A stretch of 9,351 nt of DNA from Chloroflexota bacterium (lineage in GTDB: Bacteria; Chloroflexota; Limnocylindria; Limnocylindrales; CSP1-4). Made by a program: the position numbers and the translations under genes. Position 1 is the stretch's first letter. The number at the start of each line of letters is the position of its first letter. This document shows, one piece after another, positions 6,152 through 9,351 of this stretch. The stretch covers positions 1-9,351 of the forward strand of contig JAKAMV010000327.1 in assembly GCA_021812735.1 (NCBI GenBank). Direction: 5' to 3'. The notes below the pieces were generated by a model. It was not told the DNA's origin, did not search any database, and saw nothing but the letters and a program-made list of their open reading frames with translations.

Positions 6152-7759
6152 ATGCGGAGCTGGAATGGCTGGGGCGAGGAGGGTGATGCCACGGCGCTCG
6201 GCGGGGGCGGGCGCCGCATGCTGGAGTCGCGACTCGGCCCGGGGACGCCTCCCCGCGAGGCGACCCTCGAAGAAGTGGTCGCGAGCGTCCCGGCCCCCCG
6301 CCTCGACCCTCTCGCCGACCTCCACCTCACGACCGATGCCGAGACGCGCGTCCGCCGAGCACGGGGCCAGAGCCTGCCTGACCTCGCGGCCCTCCGATAC
6401 GGCCGCCTCGAAGCCGTCCCCGACGCAGTGGCGCGGCCGGCCGAGGCATCGGAGGTCCGATCGCTCATCGATCACGCCGCAACCGTTGGCGCGCGTCTCA
6501 TCCCGTACGGCGGCGGAACGAGCGTCGTCGGGGGCGTGACCGCCCGCCCGAACAAGGATCCGCTGATCACCGTGGACCTCGGCGCCCTCGTCGGGGTGCG
6601 TGAGGTGGACGAGCGGAGTGGACTCGTGAGCGTGCTCGCCGGGACGACCGGCCCGGCGCTGGCCACGCTGCTCGCGGGGCACGGCCTCACGGTCGCCCAC
6701 GAGCCGCAGAGCTGGGAGCTGGCGACGGTCGGCGGGTGGGTTGCGGCGCGCGGTTCGGGCCTCAAGAGCCTGGGCGCCGGGCGCATCGAGCAGCTGTTCG
6801 CAGGCGGCACGCTCGAGGCGCCTGCCGGGACCCTCGTGATGCCGCCCCACCCGGCTTCGGCCGCCGGCCCGGACCTCCGCCAGCTCGTGCTCGGCTCGGA
6901 GGGGCGACTGGGCATCCTTACGGAAGCGGTTCTCCGCGCCAGCCCGCACCCCGAAGTCGAGGGCATCGCGGCCTGGGCGCTCCCGGCCTGGCCTGAGGCG
7001 GTTGACGCTGTCCGCCAGCTCGTCCAGGCGCGCCCCGGCCTGTCGCTCCTGCGGCTCTCGACGCCGGCCGAGACCCGCACGCTGCTCGCCTTCGCGGACA
7101 AGCCCGCCCAGACCCGGGTGCTGGGCGCGTACGTGCGGGCGCGACGCCTCCCGTCCGACTGGGTGCTCGTGCTCACAGGGGTTGCCGGCCGAAGGCGCAC
7201 GGCGAAGGCGGCGAGCGGCGAGGCCAAGGCCATCCTCAGCGGGCACGGTGGCGTTCGCCTTCCCGCCCTCGCCGGCGCCTGGTCGCGGACCCGCTTCCGC
7301 TCGCCGTATCTGCGCAACGCGCTGTGGTCGGCCGGCTACGCCTCGGACACCCTCGAGACCGCGACCGACTGGGCGCACGTGCCCGGTCTCCTCGCCAGCC
7401 TCGAGGCGGCCATCGGCAGCGCGCTCGCACCCTGGGGCGAGAGGATCCACGTGTTCACGCACCTCTCGCACCTGTACCCGTCGGGCTCGAGCCTCTACGT
7501 CACGTGCATCTTCCGGCTGGCACCAGACCCCGACGAGACGAGGGCCCGCTGGCGGACGCTCAAGACGGCCGCGAGCCAGACGATCCGCGCCGGCGGCGGG
7601 ACGATCAGCCATCACCATGGCGTCGGCGTGGACCACGCGCCGTACCTGGCCGACGAGAAGGGACCGCTGGGGATGGACGCGCTCCGGGCCGTGGTCCGAA
7701 CCTTCGACCCGGACGGGATGATGAACCCCGGCGTGCTCCTGACGGACGACGCGACATGA
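6152..7759 (+). CDS. FAD-binding oxidase, alkyldihydroxyacetonephosphate synthase (AGPS)-like
   Basis: This 535-residue flavoenzyme is of the VAO/PCMH type. AGPS exchanges the acyl chain of acyl-DHAP for a fatty alcohol to make the ether bond of ether lipids; bacterial members are mostly untested. The start MRSWNGWG is typical of the family and fixes ATG 6152, although no clear ribosome site precedes it. The FAD-binding domain spans about 90-260, with PYGGGTSVVGG (118-128) and TVGGWVAARGSG (192-203). The C-terminal domain carries DTLETATDW (399-407), Tyr442 in HLSHLYPSG (matching the catalytic Tyr of AGPS), and His487-489 in ISHHHGVGVDH (matching its catalytic His motif). The end, FDPDGMMNPGVLL, is also typical. 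Its stop overlaps the start of the kinase gene. A related glycolate/lactate-type oxidase role is less likely, because the AGPS Tyr and His motifs are intact. Confidence 0.87.
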   Translation: MRSWNGWGEEGDATALGGGGRRMLESRLGPGTPPREATLEEVVASVPAPRLDPLADLHLTTDAETRVRRARGQSLPDLAALRYGRLEAVPDAVARPAEASEVRSLIDHAATVGARLIPYGGGTSVVGGVTARPNKDPLITVDLGALVGVREVDERSGLVSVLAGTTGPALATLLAGHGLTVAHEPQSWELATVGGWVAARGSGLKSLGAGRIEQLFAGGTLEAPAGTLVMPPHPASAAGPDLRQLVLGSEGRLGILTEAVLRASPHPEVEGIAAWALPAWPEAVDAVRQLVQARPGLSLLRLSTPAETRTLLAFADKPAQTRVLGAYVRARRLPSDWVLVLTGVAGRRRTAKAASGEAKAILSGHGGVRLPALAGAWSRTRFRSPYLRNALWSAGYASDTLETATDWAHVPGLLASLEAAIGSALAPWGERIHVFTHLSHLYPSGSSLYVTCIFRLAPDPDETRARWRTLKTAASQTIRAGGGTISHHHGVGVDHAPYLADEKGPLGMDALRAVVRTFDPDGMMNPGVLLTDDAT

Positions 7760-9321
7760 CCTCTGGCGACCGGGTCCTCGCGCTCGACGTCGGCACGCAG
7801 AGCATCCGGGCCATGGTGTTCGACCCCGCCGGCAACCTCCTCGCCCGGACGAAGGTGCCCATCGAGGCGTACGTCGTGGGGCCGCCGGGCTGCTGCGAGC
7901 AGGACGCGGACCTCTACTGGCGGGCGCTGGGTGAGGCGACGCGCGCCCTCTGGCAGCAGCCCGGCATCGACAGGAGCGCCATCGCCGGGGTGGCCCTGAC
8001 GACCCAGCGGGGCACGGTCGTCCCCACGGACGAGTCGGGCGAGCCCCTGCGCCGCGCCATGGTCTGGCTCGACCGCTGCCGCGCCGAGGGCCTGCCGCGG
8101 ATCGGCGGGATGTGGGGCCTCAAGTTCAAGGCGGCCCGAGTCACCGAGACGGTCGCCACGTTCCAGGCCGAGGCAGAGGCGAACGTCCTCGCGCGCCGGG
8201 AGCCGGAGCTCTGGGGGCGCGTCCGCCACTACCTGCTGCTGTCAGGGTTCCTCGTCCATCGGCTGACCGGTCGCTTCGCCGACAGCGTCGCCGCCCAGGT
8301 GGGCTACCTCCCGTTCGACTACCAGGGCCTGCGCTGGGCGGACGACGGCGACTGGAAGTGGCAGGCGGTCCCCGTCAAGCGCGGGTGGCTGCCCGAGCTG
8401 GTCCCGCCCGGATCGGTCCTCGGCCAGATCACGCCCGCCGCCGCCGAGGTGACGGGCATCCCGGAGGGCCTGCCGCTGGTCGCGACCGCGGGCGACAAGG
8501 CGTGCGAGGTGCTGGGCTCGGGCGCGCTGGAGCCGCACATCGGCGCGATCTCGCTCGGCACCACCGCGACGTTCAACACGACCCACCGGCGCTACATCGA
8601 GGTCATCCCCATGGTGCCGCCGTACCCGGCGGCCGTCCCGGGTGCGTTCAGCCTTGAGATACAGGTCTACCGCGGGTTCTGGATGATCGAGTGGTTCAAG
8701 CGCGAGTTCGGCGCGGCCGAGGTGGCGAGGGCCCGCGAGCTGGGGGTGGACGCCGAGACGCTGTTCGACGAGCTCGTCGGCGCCACGCCGCCCGGGTCCA
8801 TGGGCCTCGTCCTCCAGCCCTACTGGTCGCCCGGCGTGCGGATCCCGGGTCCCGAGGCGAAGGGCGCCGTCATCGGCTGGGGCGACGTGCACACCCGCGC
8901 GCACCTATACCGCGCGATCCTCGAGGGACTCGCGTACGCCCTGCGGGAAGGCATGGAGCGAACCGGGCGTCGGACCAAGGTCCCCGTCAGCGAGATTCGG
9001 GTGTCGGGCGGCGGCAGCCAGAGCCCGGCAGCCGTCCAGCTCGTGGCCGACGTGTTCGGGCTGCCCGCGAAGCGGCCGCACACCCACGAGACGAGCGGCC
9101 TGGGCGCCGCGATCGACGCTGCGGTGGGTCTCAGGATCCACCCCTCGTTCGAGGCCGCCGTGGCCGCCATGACCCGCACGGCCGAGACCCGCGACCCGGA
9201 TCCCGCGGCGCATGCCGTTTACGAGGAGCTCTACCGCGCCGTCTACCAGCGGCTGTACGGGCAGCTCCGGCCGCTGTACCGCGAGATCCGGCGGATCACG
9301 GGGTACCCGCCAGAGGTGTAG
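7756..9321 (+). CDS. FGGY-family carbohydrate/polyol kinase
   Basis: This 521-residue kinase should phosphorylate a sugar or polyol with ATP in the cytoplasm. The N-terminal phosphate-binding loop reads LALDVGTQS (Asp11), and the catalytic base is probably Asp247 in ATAGDKACE. The hinge/phosphate segment ISLGTTATFNTT follows. The C-terminal FGGY signature lies around IRVSGGGSQSP (414-424) and ETSGLGAAIDAAVG. Length and domain order are normal for the family, and the gene is complete. ATG 7756 overlaps the flavoenzyme stop in ATGA, so the two are almost certainly translated together. Kinases of this subtype (with GLKFKAARVTETVATFQAEAEAN) commonly sit beside AGPS-like and glycerol-3-phosphate dehydrogenase genes. 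A glycerol- or dihydroxyacetone-like substrate is therefore plausible, but the sequence does not prove it. Confidence 0.9.
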   Translation: MTSGDRVLALDVGTQSIRAMVFDPAGNLLARTKVPIEAYVVGPPGCCEQDADLYWRALGEATRALWQQPGIDRSAIAGVALTTQRGTVVPTDESGEPLRRAMVWLDRCRAEGLPRIGGMWGLKFKAARVTETVATFQAEAEANVLARREPELWGRVRHYLLLSGFLVHRLTGRFADSVAAQVGYLPFDYQGLRWADDGDWKWQAVPVKRGWLPELVPPGSVLGQITPAAAEVTGIPEGLPLVATAGDKACEVLGSGALEPHIGAISLGTTATFNTTHRRYIEVIPMVPPYPAAVPGAFSLEIQVYRGFWMIEWFKREFGAAEVARARELGVDAETLFDELVGATPPGSMGLVLQPYWSPGVRIPGPEAKGAVIGWGDVHTRAHLYRAILEGLAYALREGMERTGRRTKVPVSEIRVSGGGSQSPAAVQLVADVFGLPAKRPHTHETSGLGAAIDAAVGLRIHPSFEAAVAAMTRTAETRDPDPAAHAVYEELYRAVYQRLYGQLRPLYREIRRITGYPPEV

Positions 9322-9351
9322 CGGCCGGGGCAACGATCAGGTCGGGCCGCG

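Noticed and set aside
5776..6186. Possible 136-codon + strand gene starting inside the inverted repeat
   Set aside because: It runs through both arms and into the start of the flavoenzyme gene, has no family resemblance, and its peptide recurs only because the arms are related. It is more likely a chance frame in high-GC DNA.
5894..7636. Long open frame on the - strand opposite the flavoenzyme
   Set aside because: It has no motif and mirrors a + strand gene with intact catalytic motifs.

Overview
The window is about 9.3 kb of very GC-rich DNA, and every supported gene lies on the + strand. Codon third positions are almost all G or C, several starts are GTG, and genes overlap or sit a few bases apart. 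The DUF3090/SCO1664-family pair and a five-helix membrane molybdoenzyme point to Actinomycetota or to a high-GC Chloroflexota lineage (Limnocylindria-like). I cannot decide between these from the sequence alone. There are no rRNA or tRNA genes, CRISPR arrays, transposase genes or phage genes.

Layout. (1) 1-2377 is an ABC exporter operon: the tail of a membrane-anchored protein, a NosF-like ATPase with a long disordered N-terminus, and a six-helix ABC-2 permease. It ends in a perfect 22-bp palindrome (2393-2414) that probably terminates transcription. (2) 2378-2589 is a short regulatory stretch holding a second hairpin, a near-perfect 22-bp palindrome (2476-2497) and a possible 48-codon small ORF with a good ribosome-binding site. 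(3) 2590-4251 encodes a sulfite-oxidase-fold molybdenum-cofactor oxidoreductase fused to a five-helix membrane domain, with the twin arginine just before helix 5. (4) 4280-5689 holds the DUF3090 protein and the SCO1664-family kinase-like protein, both with strongly acidic tracts. In many actinobacteria this pair lies near mshC (mycothiol synthesis), but no mshC is present here. (5) 5690-6151 has no convincing gene. It contains a roughly 245-bp imperfect inverted repeat (arms 5733-5844 and 5884-5978) whose arms each form hairpins. This is the least explained structure in the window. (6) 6152-9321 is a translationally coupled pair: an alkyldihydroxyacetonephosphate-synthase-like flavoenzyme and an FGGY-family sugar/polyol kinase, overlapping by ATGA. 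The last 30 bases (9322-9351) show nothing recognisable.

How the genes fit together. The ABC genes form one exporter of unknown substrate. The molybdoenzyme appears to be a separate unit with its own upstream control region, and the DUF3090/SCO1664 pair may be read with it across a 28-base gap. The flavoenzyme/kinase pair suggests a glycerol or dihydroxyacetone phosphate route, possibly towards ether-type lipids; that is inferred from family membership. I see no clear new defence or mobile system. The inverted-repeat element and the control region before the molybdoenzyme deserve the closest look.
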